A DNA stretch of 64,000 bases. It comes from Tetmemena sp. SeJ-2015 (Eukaryota; Ciliophora; Spirotrichea; Sporadotrichida; Oxytrichidae). The translations under genes and the position numbers were made by a program. The stretch lies in NCBI GenBank assembly GCA_027382625.1, contig JAJKFJ010022839.1:1-64000 (forward strand), given 5' to 3'. The notes below the pieces were generated by a model, which did no database searches, was not told where the DNA came from, and saw only the letters and a list, made by a program, of their open reading frames with translations. Below are positions 21,514 to 31,839 of this stretch, piece by piece; the first letter of the stretch is position 1; every line of letters begins with the position of its first letter.

Positions 21514-22320
21514 TCATTTGTTTAATAAGGCTGTCATTATTCTCCCTACTATATTTTTTCTCTTAACCTCAATAAATATTATTCTATGAGCTAGTTATTT
21601 GAAATGATCAAGAATATTTATTAAATTGATTTTTAAGAGAAATCGAAACTAAAAATAAATCTACTCCTTCATCATCTTCTGTACTAGCCTCTCTCTCTTA
21701 ATTAAAATTAATTAAAAACTTATAGTAGAAATTTAAAATCTTTATTGATTTGAGTTGGGTGGGATTTGAGACTGATACATTCCATTCACTTAATAGGAGG
21801 TTTGTTGATTATTGGCTCTGTGAGTTGGAAGATTCGACTTCTTTTTGTATTACTACTGCTATTATCCTGTCCCATGAGAGTTGACTGGTTGCGTCTCGCT
21901 ATAGTAGTCATCAAAATCTTCTTAAAAGTGTTAGCCCTCGTAGTTCAATCCACTCTTATAATTTTAATTGCTCTTGTAGCCAGTGTAATTCTACTGCTCT
22001 GACTGTGCTGGATAGTGTTGTGGGGCTTAATTTGCTCTCTGCAGATTTCGTTTATGAGTTCCTTAATTAAATAGGGACATCTTTAATATATATTTGTGTT
22101 AATTATAGTTTGAATTGTTGCTTCCACCTGAAATATATCAAATTAAATAGGACTGAATCATAGTGGGCATGATTTCTCTAGTCCTAAGTCTTTGCATTAT
22201 TGCTTTACTGGCCTTTTCCATTTTTGTAATTAAAATGATTTTAATTAAGAATAAGTATATTATAATTAGAGTGGTTGCTGCTGCCATTTGATTTGGGTTG
22301 GTAGTTTTGCTATTAGCCAT
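21514..22320 (-). CDS. Q/Y/N-rich prion-like hypothetical protein
   Basis: ATG at 22318-22320 (MANSKTTNPNQMAAATTL). A likely 36 bp IES with pointer TAATTA and one missing A lead into NGKGQQSNNAKTQDQRNHAH. A 76 bp IES with an 11 bp pointer then joins HYDSVLFNQGTHKRNLQRAN. The rest is strongly Q/Y-rich (HYPAQSEQQNYTGYKSNQNY, HGTGQQQQQYKKKSN, NQQTSYQVNGMYQSQIPPNS). The downstream end is AT-rich; TGA at 21514-21516 is the first stop but the true C-terminus may be earlier. Such low-complexity sequences are typical of RNA-binding or condensate-forming proteins. No folded domain seen. Confidence 0.6.
22065..22140 (-). other. IES, 76 bp, 11 bp pointer CCTATTTAATT... (complement AATTAAATAGG)
   Basis: AATTAAATAGG occurs at 22065-22075 and 22141-22151, an unusually long exact pointer. 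Excision restores one frame through HYDSVLFNQGTHKRN into the Q/Y-rich body. Confidence 0.75.
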
Positions 22321-22667
22321 TCAGACTATTTTTAGAGTTTATTTGTCTGATTTTTTCTTCCTCCTACTTCAAGGTTAACTTAAAATAATTTAATTATTAA
22401 TTAGTTTTAACTCATGCTCAATATCCTTATTGATCACTATTCTTCGTGACTATGTCTAATTATAGCAAAACTACACTTTAAGTGAAAGAAGGTGATATAA
22501 AATATAATAGATTTCATTTGTCTATAGAAAATAATTCAAGTTGTTTAAAAATTAAATTATCAGATATTATAACTTAACTAATCTTAAATATCTTTTATCT
22601 CGTGTTTATATATAAATTCAATAATTTAAATTATTAAATAAGGAAGGTAATAAATAGGACGAGTGCT

Positions 22668-24167
22668 ATGAGTGGTCCATACCTTCTACAGAAGAACAAA
22701 CTTTCTGTTTTATCTTGGAATTGCGCTGGGTTTAACCCCCAAAAGGTCATAGATCTCCTCCACTAGGTTAATACCTACAAGCCAGAGATCATATGCATCC
22801 AAGAAAACATGAACACCGCGGTTCCTATTGAAGGATACGAATTTCACGTGGCCAAATCATGGTCCACACCTACTAGACATGGTACCCTAACTTACATCAA
22901 GAAGAACCTTGGAAGAGTCCAATTTGAAACCTCTATGTCCAACATTGGAATTACTAGACTCTTAGATTTGGGTATCAACATCATTAATGCCTACATCCCC
23001 TTCTCTGAAAAACATCGACATGACATCTTTAGAGAACACATTGACTAAAACATGAGATCTAATGGTGGGAAAAACATTCTTGCCGGAGACCTTAACTACC
23101 TCTCAAAATTTGTCAACAACGACTTTGCCATCACTCGAATTGGTTAAGAAGGTGTTTCCAAGATCGACTACATCTACTCCCCTACAATTCCAACGGAAAG
23201 GAAAGAAGTCAGACTTTCATCGTCAGACCATCTTTTCCTTGTCAGACAATTTCAGATCAGAAAAGTATACCGATAAACTATACGGATCGGTAAAGAAAAA
23301 GTGAACAGAATTCTGAGGAAGGGTGAACTAAATTTCGGAGCAAAACAAATGAAACTTTAAAAAACTCTAAGAGCACTTAAGAATCATACTGTCTCCAGAG
23401 ACACAATCCTCGAAAGAATTAGATATGCCTGGGATTGCAGAGACATGAAACAAGTCCACGCTCTTGCTAAAAAGCTCCAAAAATACAAGGAATCGAAGTT
23501 TGTTCAAGCTATCAGAGGCGAAAGCATATGGGACACTGATAAACTTATTGCAAAGAAGTTTATTCAGATGCTTTCTAGTATCTACTACAAACCCATTCGG
23601 AAAAAATATGTCCACTTTAATCAACTTGAACTTGGAACATATTATTATTATAAAGCCCTTGGCCCTTTAATGTCAGATGTAATCAGAAATATATCTGCTG
23701 ACAAAGCCCTGGGACCCGATGGAATATCAGACAAATGGATAAGAAAACGTAGAAACGGCGAAGAATTTATGGCGTTCCTTGAACAATGGATGAGGGGTTC
23801 GAGACCCACTCCCAAGGACAATCTTGAAGCCAATTTATTCCTTCTATCCAAAGAAGATACTAACATACCACCAATTGGTAGAATAAGACCTCTAGCTGCC
23901 TATTCCCCAATCAGGAAAGGAATGGAAACTGTTCTTGATAGAATTGATTCAGATGCCCAATGGGCTATGATTGACAAAAATCAACATGGTTTCAGACCTG
24001 GCTCTCAAATTTAATACCCTACACAAGAACTGATTGAAGAATTAGCAAGCGAATCCTGGGACTATGCTTGGTTCATAGACTTCTCAGATGCATACAACAC
24101 AATCTATTAGCCCATACTAATCGAAGAGCTCAACAGAAGACGCAAGATTATGAACGATTGTGATTGA
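22668..24167 (+). mobile_element. LINE-like retrotransposon ORF: AP endonuclease plus truncated reverse transcriptase
   Basis: 500 codons from the ATG at 22668 to TGA 24165-24167, open throughout with TAA/TAG as Gln. Endonuclease/exonuclease/phosphatase fold motifs: VLSWNCAGFNPQKVIDLL, PEIICIQENMNT (catalytic Glu), ILAGDLNYL, SSDHLFLV (catalytic His). Reverse-transcriptase motifs follow: ADKALGPDGISDKWI, IGRIRPLAAYSPIRKGMETV, DKNQHGFRPGSQI, AWFIDFSDAYNTI (motif A with its Asp). The frame then stops. Motif B, the YADD box, thumb and any tail are absent, so this is 3'-truncated. An intact endonuclease with a missing 3' half is the opposite of normal LINE 5' truncation and suggests a later deletion or assembly break. 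No second ORF or poly(A) was found. Confidence 0.88.
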
Positions 24168-24570
24168 TTAACACGGGAGTGGTCGTTATGACTTCCCTAA
24201 GTTTAACATATAACACGCAAGACGCTAGTTCGTCTAAAATGCGTTGTTATTATTATTATTATTATATAAATTCTTTATTTTAATTTGCTAATGGTAATAG
24301 TTGCTTTTGGAGGAAGGTTTTTTCTCTTGCTTTGTAAATTTGAAGAAGTGACTTTAATTTCTTTCTCCTCCTCTTGCATATTTGGGTATTCAATCTTCAC
24401 TACCCTTCTGCTTTATTCCTAAATTAATTAAATTATTTCATGGTTATATTATATACTAAATCGTGATCAAATCTTTCAATTTTATAACTGAAAGATATAA
24501 TTAATTTTTAAATTCTTTTTAAATTAAGATAAATATTTCATAATTTTTATTAAATTGTAAAATATTAAAA
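24168..24570. other. AT-rich spacer with (TTA)n microsatellite
   Basis: About 400 bp after the LINE fragment. A (TTA)n run at about 24247-24265 lies close to where the LINE frame ends; it could mark a junction. No gene seen. Confidence 0.5.
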
Positions 24571-24857
24571 ATGCAACAAAACATAAGCAGATATTCAGAT
24601 TGGGATGATCCATATTGAAATTAATAGAAGCAACAATTTATTTTAAGTTAATTGCTAATTATATTTATTAACATATTCCTGAGAAGATGACTTAGACTTG
24701 CTTTAGTTCTAATCAGTCAATTAAGTCTAATTAACAGCAGCTACTTTACTCTCCTCCGGCTGCTTCTATTTAAAGCATAAAGCTTACTTATAATTATAAT
24801 CTTTTAAATTAAATAAGATAATTTGGATTACAACAAAATTTCTCGATTAAGAATTGA
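24571..24857 (+). CDS. Possible small gene or isolated MDS
   Basis: ATG at 24571 gives MQQNISRYSDWDDPY then TGA. A 6 bp repeat CATATT (about 24610 and 24671) brackets AT-rich sequence. After it a frame reads PEKMTQTCFSSNQSIKSNQQ and LLYSPPAASIQ to TGA at 24855-24857; the join needs one base change. The Q/S-rich composition and TAA/TAG use resemble neighbouring coding DNA, but the pieces are short and the joining is speculative. Confidence 0.3.
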
Positions 24858-24956
24858 CCTATAAAATGATACAAAAAAATCTCCGAGTTTTACTCTGATT
24901 TAGTGTGTTTAATAATTCGACAAAGATATTACATTTTTATTAAAAAAGTCTATATT

Positions 24957-27900
24957 TCATAAAAATATTATACATAATACCCTATTTGATTTCCAAACGG
25001 TAGTTTTTAAAAATAATTTCTTGCAATATACCTAATCTTCTTACTCTGAGCTACTTACATTTGTCGTAAGAGTGTTCTAAATATTTTGTTCTACTACATT
25101 CTTTTAACTTTGGGATACTGATCTTTCCCTTGATCCTTTTCTAATTTATTCCTTGTGTATAATGACTGGAGTTTAAACAACTTTAGTTTTTTAAATTGAG
25201 AATTTAAAATCTTTGAAGTTCTATTCCTTAGGATCAGAAATTGTTTAAGGACTTTTTTTAGGTGATAGGAATAATTTAAACATAAAAAATAAATGTGGTA
25301 AATGAGTCTATGGACTCTTAGGAGGTAGATGCGATTCTTTGAATTGAGTTTCTAATTTGACTTCTTAGATTATAGTTTCTTATTGAAGAGAAGGCTTGCT
25401 TTCTTCAAGAGGGTTTAAATCTTACTCTATTGATGATTATTCGGTAACATTTATTTGGTTTTATTATCCAAAATAAATTAAATCTAGCAATGACAAATTT
25501 TAAATTTAAGATACTTAATTAAATTAATTCTATATTAAAATTCAGATTTTAAGTTTTGAGCTTTTTCATCTTACATTTAAGGATTTTAAGGTTGACTTTC
25601 TTTTTCAATACTCGGGTTTGTTTCACAATTTTCTATAGCATTTACCTTTTCTAACTGGTTTGAATTTCTGAGTGCTGGGAGTTCCTCACCCAAAGACTAT
25701 AAATTTTCTATGATTTCTAGTTTCGTGTTCTAAAATTTCTATTTACTTGGACTTTCGAGGATTTGACTATTCTTTCTCTTCATCTATGGTTTGGGGATAT
25801 GAGTGAATGAATTATTCCTGCTCAAACTCTACTTCACATTCCCGTTATTTTAAATCTACTAAGTTTTGCTCTCCTCCGCGTCTGTGTTATTAGCTCTCAT
25901 GCTCTTATCCTATTTATACAAATATAAATTTATATTATTTCGAGAAAGGGCTTTCTCCAAAGCTTTTATTCATAGCTCTGCGATTTAAAAAAGACTTGCT
26001 ATTACTCTTAGAGTTATTAATGCTTCCTTTTTCTGAGTTAGGATCTATATTCCTCCCTCTCCCACCTGCTGTGCTTTCATCGCTACTACCGTTTATACTT
26101 CCCCTCCCTAGTCTTTAGTAGCTTCCCATGGAGGAAGGAGCATTTTAACTCTACTCCCCTGCTGATTGATTTCCCATATTCTATTTCAGTCTATGATACT
26201 ACTCCTATGAATAATCTAAAAGGGAGGGAACATATAAACTCAGATAACTTGTTGTACTGTTTTTCTTCATTATCAAGATAAGCCCTCATTTAATATTTCT
26301 TGTGTAATTTTTCTTTCACAACCTAACCCAGCTGATTTAAATCTCTATCGTGAATCAAATTGATGTGATCCCTCTTGAAAACTTTAGTAAAGTATCTTTT
26401 TGCTTCATCTCTCCCATGGATGTAGATGAAAATTTTGTACTACTACTTCTTGTCAAAGTGCTTTATCTCTATGCCCTTAAAAGACACTAAAGCTTGATCT
26501 CCACTCATATCCTTCCCACTCGCATAAACTTAGTACTGCTCTTTTAATTATTTCTCTAGAGAAGCAATAGACACATCTTAAAAGCATTATAAAAGTTGCT
26601 ACAATGCATAATAAATCTTCAATTTTAATGTTCTCTATGTGTAACTTCACTTTGAAGGGAGGGATAGTCTCATCAATTGCATAAAGGAAGAACTTTAGGT
26701 TATTATTATATTTAGATCTGTACAACGAATTTGGGTTCGATAAAGAAAATAAAAATAGATCGTCCTTTAGGGATCATTTAGCGTAAATTATATTTTTGGA
26801 AGCATTAAAAAAATAAGTATCAATTGTCTAAGCTCCCATATTAGGACTTAATGCTATTATTCTGCATGGAATTAGGCTTTCCAGCAGGGTTTTACTTCTT
26901 CTTTCCTTTTCCTTTTTTATTTTAATTTTTAATCTAAACTTGTCCTCCAGTGGCTCCCTCTTCCAAGCCTATCTGAACCTATTTACTGCGAGAATTATTT
27001 TGAGATTTCTCAAACTCAGAACCACTATTTTCAGCACTTTGGAAGTTCTTTTTACCTTTAGGCTATTTTTGAATCGGCTGATTGTTTTTCTCTTGATCTT
27101 GAAACTTTTGCATTTTAGCATTTAATTTACAATGAAATATATAAACTAGGGCTCCTAATAAGTTGGTGTTACCTAATTATAATTCTAGTAGTTTGGTTGA
27201 ATTTATTGGTAGTTCTGATTATCTTAGTATTGATTTTAATTTAGCTATGGGTATTGCTACTGATAAGGAGCATTGAAAACATTTTGCTGCTGATTATAAC
27301 TCTAGGTGTATGGCTGGCTATAGAAACCATTTGAAGGGGCGTTCATAGGTGGAGGAGGGAGGTAAGCAGTATTCAATCTCTAAAGTTGGATCTGAATCTA
27401 CACCTACTGCTGTTGGTAGGCTATAAGTTGCCTCAAAAGCTCTTACTGTTCTAAAATGAAAGCTGCCTGCTACTGAGGAGACATCTAATCGAAATGAGGG
27501 GGAAGTTGAGGATTAGTAGGCACAGCCAAGTTTGAATACATAGGATTTTAGTTTAATGGGAGATTCTGGTATTGATTCTATGAGAACCCTTGACTGTAGA
27601 GTTGATTGTTGCTATCACCATAGGAGATAGGCTAAGTATATTACTAATAATTGGAATTCTGGAAGGATAGCGGAATTTAGTTACAAGTGTTCGCATCTTA
27701 CATTTAGGGGAACTTTACGTCAGAGGGAATAGCTGGTTAATGATTTTCATAATCATAAGGTGGATTTACAGTATTAGGGTACTAAATTGTACCCATCTCG
27801 GGGGGCGATTGCTCTGGGTGAATATGAAAATTAAAGCTTAATTTAGAATTAAGTTTACAGCTTCTTAATTATCGAAAACTTATTGTTGTTGCTAATTTGT

Positions 27901-28082
27901 AATGCTGTCTTAGCTTTAAGTTGGCTATTCTTGTAATGGGACTGCTTGATTTTTATTATTTGTGGTATTTCCATCTTCACTCTCATCTTCACCATCGTAG
28001 TCCTAGTCGTCCGAAGAATCTAGCCTATTCCAGTCTTGCTGCTGAATCAGAGCAAAATGGATTTATCTTTAAATTATTTCAT
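24957..28082 (-). CDS. Large prion-like Q/N/Y-rich protein with a central ordered segment
   Basis: Frames linked by pointer-flanked IESs run from an ATG at 28080-28082 to TGA near 24957. Order: acidic start (DSSDDQDYDGEDESEDG); long Q/N/Y/P-rich region (NQNQYQDNQNYQQIQPNYQ, PPPPMNAPSNGFYSQPY); K/Q-rich linker; an ordered segment (NLKFFLYAIDETIPPFKVKL, MSGDQALVSFKGIEIKHFDK, YKIFIYIHGRDEAKRYFTKV); then S/N/E/Q-rich tail (GSYQRLGRGSINGSSDESTA, VEQNIQNTLTTNVSSSE). IESs at 25249, 25414, 25897, 26762 and 27102 join frames exactly. Others near 26540-26625, 26230 and 27812-27870 (pointer AGA) are less certain, and homopolymer indels are needed at about 27798 and 28060. No known domain recognised in the ordered segment. 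Extreme Q/N content suggests an RNA-granule or aggregation-prone regulator. Confidence 0.62.
25249..25311 (-). other. IES, 63 bp, pointer AGTCC
   Basis: GGACT at 25249-25253 and 25312-25316. Excision removes a hydrophobic AT-rich run and gives LPPKSPQTISDPKEQNFKDF. Confidence 0.7.
25414..25547 (-). other. IES, 134 bp, pointer TTAAA
   Basis: TTTAA at 25414-25418 and 25548-25552. Excision switches frame and joins QDEKAQNLNPLEESKPSLQQ in one reading frame. The pointer is AT-rich, so boundaries are somewhat uncertain. Confidence 0.6.
25897..25969 (-). other. IES, 73 bp, pointer ATGA
   Basis: TCAT at 25897-25900 and 25970-25973. Excision joins SFLNRRAMRANNTDAEESKT in frame. Confidence 0.58.
26762..26825 (-). 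other. IES, 64 bp, pointer GAC
   Basis: GTC at 26762-26764 and 26826-26828. Excision removes a TGA and joins KSQYGSLDDLFLFSLSNPNS in frame. Confidence 0.62.
27102..27142 (-). other. IES, 41 bp, pointer AGTTT
   Basis: AAACT at 27102-27106 and 27143-27147. Excision joins QVTPTYQEPQFQDQEKNNQP in frame, uniting the Q/N/Y-rich region with the K/Q-rich linker. It also contains an ATG that could be mistaken for a start. Confidence 0.75.
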
Positions 28083-28872
28083 CAGAATATTTCTAATCCT
28101 TACTTATTTATAAATTGCTTTTGATAAGAGTTCAATTTAAAATTCTCAACACAATATTTTATTTGCTTGTTCTTATTTTAAATTCTTGACTTAAATTTAT
28201 TAATCTCTGTTTCTGTTAACTATTTTTATAATAAAGAATTGTAAAAATATAATTAAGATTAAATTTAATTTAATTTTCAATTTAACCATAAGTTTATAAT
28301 ATTTTTAAAATAAATAATTGTTTGTATATGACTTACTTTAGTTTCATTTCCTCTTGCAGAAGTTTCTGCTTCAAATCTACACTATTCATCATTAATTATT
28401 TAAGATAAATTGTCAAACTTGGAGTTTAATTAAATGACAAGTTGCAAATACAATTTTTCTACTCGCTCCTGTTTTAAATTTATCATTCTCCTTATTTCAG
28501 ATCAATTTTCAACTACTCCTCCATATCTGATAAAATATTAAGACTGTCTCACACTTTTACTCTATGGAACAATATTTGATAACTCTTTAATCGTATTCAA
28601 GAATTATGAATTCTTTGGGGAAAACAAAAAAGGAAGATAATCTTTTTTAAGGAGTTAAGCTTTATTTAGCTAGATAGACCTGAACTGGCTTTAAGAGTTT
28701 GACAGTATGAAAGTATTCCCTAAAGTTTGTTGTCTTCTGGATTTACATCTTCTCACTTTAAAGCCATTCTTATAAAACATAAAATGAATGAGAATATAAT
28801 CTTGAGAGGTATAATTTATTAAGTTCGGAGAAAGAGTGGGTCATAAAGGTGCACTCATAAGAAACCGATGAA
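28083..28872. other. AT-rich intergenic region
   Basis: About 790 bp, very AT-rich, between two genes on the minus strand. No coding frame with the local codon habits and no RNA gene were recognised. Confidence 0.45.
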
Positions 28873-29588
28873 TCAGTGGTGTCTGGTATAGTGACCGTGC
28901 CCATCTATTCTGTCGTAGTACTTGTCGTGATATTTACTAGCCAGTTGGCAATAGGTGATGCCCTGACCTAGAGTGAACACAACTCCAAGAATCAGGATAG
29001 CAAAGGCAGCTGTGGCTGAACCACTATTGCCTGCGATCGCAACTCCAGTTCCAACTAACAACAGAATCAGGTACAGCACATTCCAGAATGCAATCATAAC
29101 TTCCACATACTCTTTAAATTATTTATAGTTAACGGTTGATAAATGAAACCGAACCAAACGTAGATCAGACACACTCTGCATCTCAAGAAACTGATCTTAC
29201 CGTCAAATACATTAAAATTATTTTCATTAATTTTGATTATTGTGTCCTTCTTCATCACTAAAAACATGAGGTTTATGAAGGTGAAGAGCCCTGTGAAGAG
29301 AGTAGTCCATTTATTTAAAAGAAGCAAAAAATTATCCACTGCTTTGACAAAATAGTGTAAGCAACAACCATAGTGAAATAGATAAAGGAATATACACAAC
29401 TCATATATTTAAGTGAGGTTTGCAAGAACGAAGAACCAGTTTGTCCTCTTATAAGACTTAAGGGATATCTTGTGTCCTCCATGAGCTGCTGGAGCGTGGC
29501 CATGAGAATCTTGATGGTGAGGTCCGCCGTGGTGAGGATCATAGTGCTGAGTATGATGGGGTTCGTGGTGATGGCCATCTAAATCCAT
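28873..29588 (-). CDS. His-rich N-terminus multi-span membrane protein
   Basis: ATG at 29586-29588. The first 42 residues are exceptionally His-rich (MDLDGHHHEPHHTQHYDPHH, GGPHHQDSHGHAPAAHGGHK). After two IESs come hydrophobic spans: NWFFVLANLTMVVAYTILSK, TTLFTGLFTFINLMFLVM, a middle portion with CLIYVWFGF, then VMIAFWNVLYLILLLVGTGV and ATAAFAILILGVVFTLGQGI. The tail is KYHDKYYDRIDGHGHYTRHH with TGA at 28873-28875. Four membrane segments in about 200 residues fit a tetraspan/MARVEL-like or small channel/transport protein; the His-rich ends suggest metal binding (inference). One junction near 29106-29200 is unresolved. Confidence 0.65.
29306..29334 (-). other. IES, 29 bp, pointer TGGA
   Basis: TCCA at 29306-29309 and 29335-29338. 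Excision joins YTILSKQWTTLFTGLFTFIN, a continuous membrane-protein frame. Confidence 0.75.
29372..29411 (-). other. IES, 40 bp, pointer TCACT
   Basis: AGTGA at 29372-29376 and 29412-29416. Excision joins NWFFVLANLTMVVAYTILSK in frame with the following IES junction. Confidence 0.78.
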
Positions 29589-29604
29589 TACTATTTATAA
29601 TTTA

Positions 29605-30010
29605 ATGGCCATCAGCAACGACAACTGGTGGCATGGATGGATATAACTTGGCGGATCACAGGCTAGGCTGAGCGATCCCTAGAGGATCAGACTGTGAACT
29701 AGAGTTCGTATTCTAACGAGGTGAGGGCTAGTCAAGCGGCGTGCGCAAAGTTGATCTTGGTAAGGTGAGTGGAGCATTTCTCTCTATAAGAAAAAACATA
29801 ATTAATTTAAAGAATATTTTATATTCTATAAAATAAGTGTAAACTGCTAATTAGAAATATATATTTTAGAGACAGCTGTGGATTTCCATCTTGGATCGAG
29901 ATATTGGAACGCAGGATCAGACTTCTATTATCATCAACAGATTCGATTCATCATTAATCTATTAACTTCAGATCTATATGAGAGTAATATAAATATCAAC
30001 TTTAATCTTA
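29605..30010 (+). CDS. Possible gene fragment, divergent from the His-rich membrane protein
   Basis: ATG at 29605 (MAISNDNWWHGW...). After a 2-base slip a frame reads WRITGQAERSLEDQTVNQSS and NEVRASQAACAKLIL. A GTAAGG...TTTTAG intron (about 29760-29870) leads to RQLWISILDRDIGTQDQTS. The start is only 16 bp from the neighbouring ATG. Composition and a plausible intron support coding, but no family is recognised and the 3' end is unclear. Confidence 0.35.
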
Positions 30011-30179
30011 CTTTGATGCTACTTGAATTGTAAGTAAAAAATCAACAGAATGATTTATACATTATTAATCAATAATCAGTTATTATTCAATTCATTAACA
30101 CCTTCTCGATAACCGCCTTATAGAGTAAAGTAAGATTTTACAGTTTTATTTGAGTTTGGAAAAGAAGGCTTCCTGGAAG

Positions 30180-31830
30180 TGCTGCCCCCAATTAAGAAAA
30201 CAGATTCAAGTCCCCCCCCCCAATCCACTCCACCCCTCCCCATCAGCACATTTTTTTCTCCCCAATTCCTCCATAAACACGATAAAAGGTTAGATTCACA
30301 ATGACATTTAAAAAGTAAGAAACTTGCCGCCTCTTTTAAATTCTCCCAAGGATTTTATAACTCTTCGAAAGGATCCAACCATTTATAGAAATACCCCCGC
30401 CCTACCCCAATTTGAAAGAAAAGAACTCATAACGAGGCCCCCGGTCAATCACTAATTTGATTTAACCCATCTCCCCGTCGGGTTAATTCCCGATTGTTAG
30501 AAAAGCGGGATCCCATAGACGCCTATTCCCTCTCCTAGTATAATAAATTTAATTCAAAAAGACTTACCCAGACATGGAAGAGTTTATCCACCCCTTTTAA
30601 GGATGAAAAAGTTACATTCAGTTTGTTATCTAATCACCTGGACCCCACTTTTGGAATGAAGTCCATTGACGCCTTTTTTAATCTGATGTTTGCCCCGAAA
30701 CCCTGTCTAAAAGTGACAATATGGCTATTATATATTCAAAAATTATTTCCCCCCAACCCATGAGAAGAACCCGCCCTTTCCCCCGAAAATCATATTCCTT
30801 CCTTTTTAAGTTATTCAGTTTATTAAACAGTTATATCTTGAGTTTTGGTGTCCCCTTTTAAGGCCATTGGTTTTAATTGAATGTTTTTGTTCAGAATGGG
30901 GGCTAAATAGGTTAGCCCAAATTATGAAAAGTTTGCCCTATTGCTTTTATAGTTTAATCCAACAGAACTTTTGTCCCATAGTTTTAGGCCCCACTTAACA
31001 CTAAACTACACCAACTATTACCAACTATCCGTTTATCGGACATAGGGAGAAGTTTGGAAATCCCCGGCTTATTTTTTTATCAAAAAGCACACCTTTTTTT
31101 AACTTTTAATTTACCATAAGAGAAACAGCCGAATTTGGAACCCAAGAAGACCAAACCATCCTATTCAAAACTTGGGACACTCCATAAAAGGGAAAGGATC
31201 CAAAGTTATCACAGAGAACTGCTATCCTGAAAATAGCCGTGTTAAGACTAACAAAAAGCTGGCCAATGGGAAAAAAAATTGGAATAAGTAGGTTTGGCCT
31301 CGCGTGCCAAGAAACGATATCCTTAAAATACCGTTTAAAGAATCCACATCCTCCACAATCCCCCTAAAGGGTGGGGATTTAGAATACCACCAGCCGCATC
31401 CCAATCCAAGGGAACTTGGGTTAAACTCCAGAACCATCCAGAAAACCGTTATGAATAAAATTGTTTTGGTGGGGCCATAAACGGCCGGAGTTAATTATCT
31501 GGAAAGAAAAACCGAACACCCCCATGGACCTTTGGCCCCAATAAATCTGGAAAAAATGGGCCCTTTGGATAAATCATAGCCCATTTTTTTCCAGTAGTTT
31601 ACTGGGGTTTTGAAAGAACATGAAACCGAAGATGAGACACCTTTGCAAGGATTTAATCAAGGAAAAAAATTAGCTCCTTGTTAACTGCCGCCATTTTCCA
31701 ATGTAAAAGTAGTTTTCGCTTGCCGCTAGTTTTGTTATAACCAGTTTTTTCCAACATTTATTAAAAATTCCCCCATTTAGCCCCTCCAAAAAACTAATAC
31801 CCACATTTAATTCCTCAAGCCTTCATAAAA
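30180..31830. other. Unassigned C-rich, homopolymer-rich sequence of doubtful quality
   Basis: Unlike the rest of the window it has many C and A/T homopolymers (for example an 11-C run near 30215) and no reading frame with local codon habits. It abuts the start of the satellite array and looks like low-accuracy consensus at the edge of a repeat. No gene can be supported. Confidence 0.5.
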
Positions 31831-31839
31831 TGATCACCT

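Noticed and set aside
21766..22002. Highly hydrophobic plus-strand ORF that looks like a membrane protein
   Set aside because: It is the antisense of the Q/Y-rich minus-strand gene; poly-Gln codons read backwards give Leu/Val runs.
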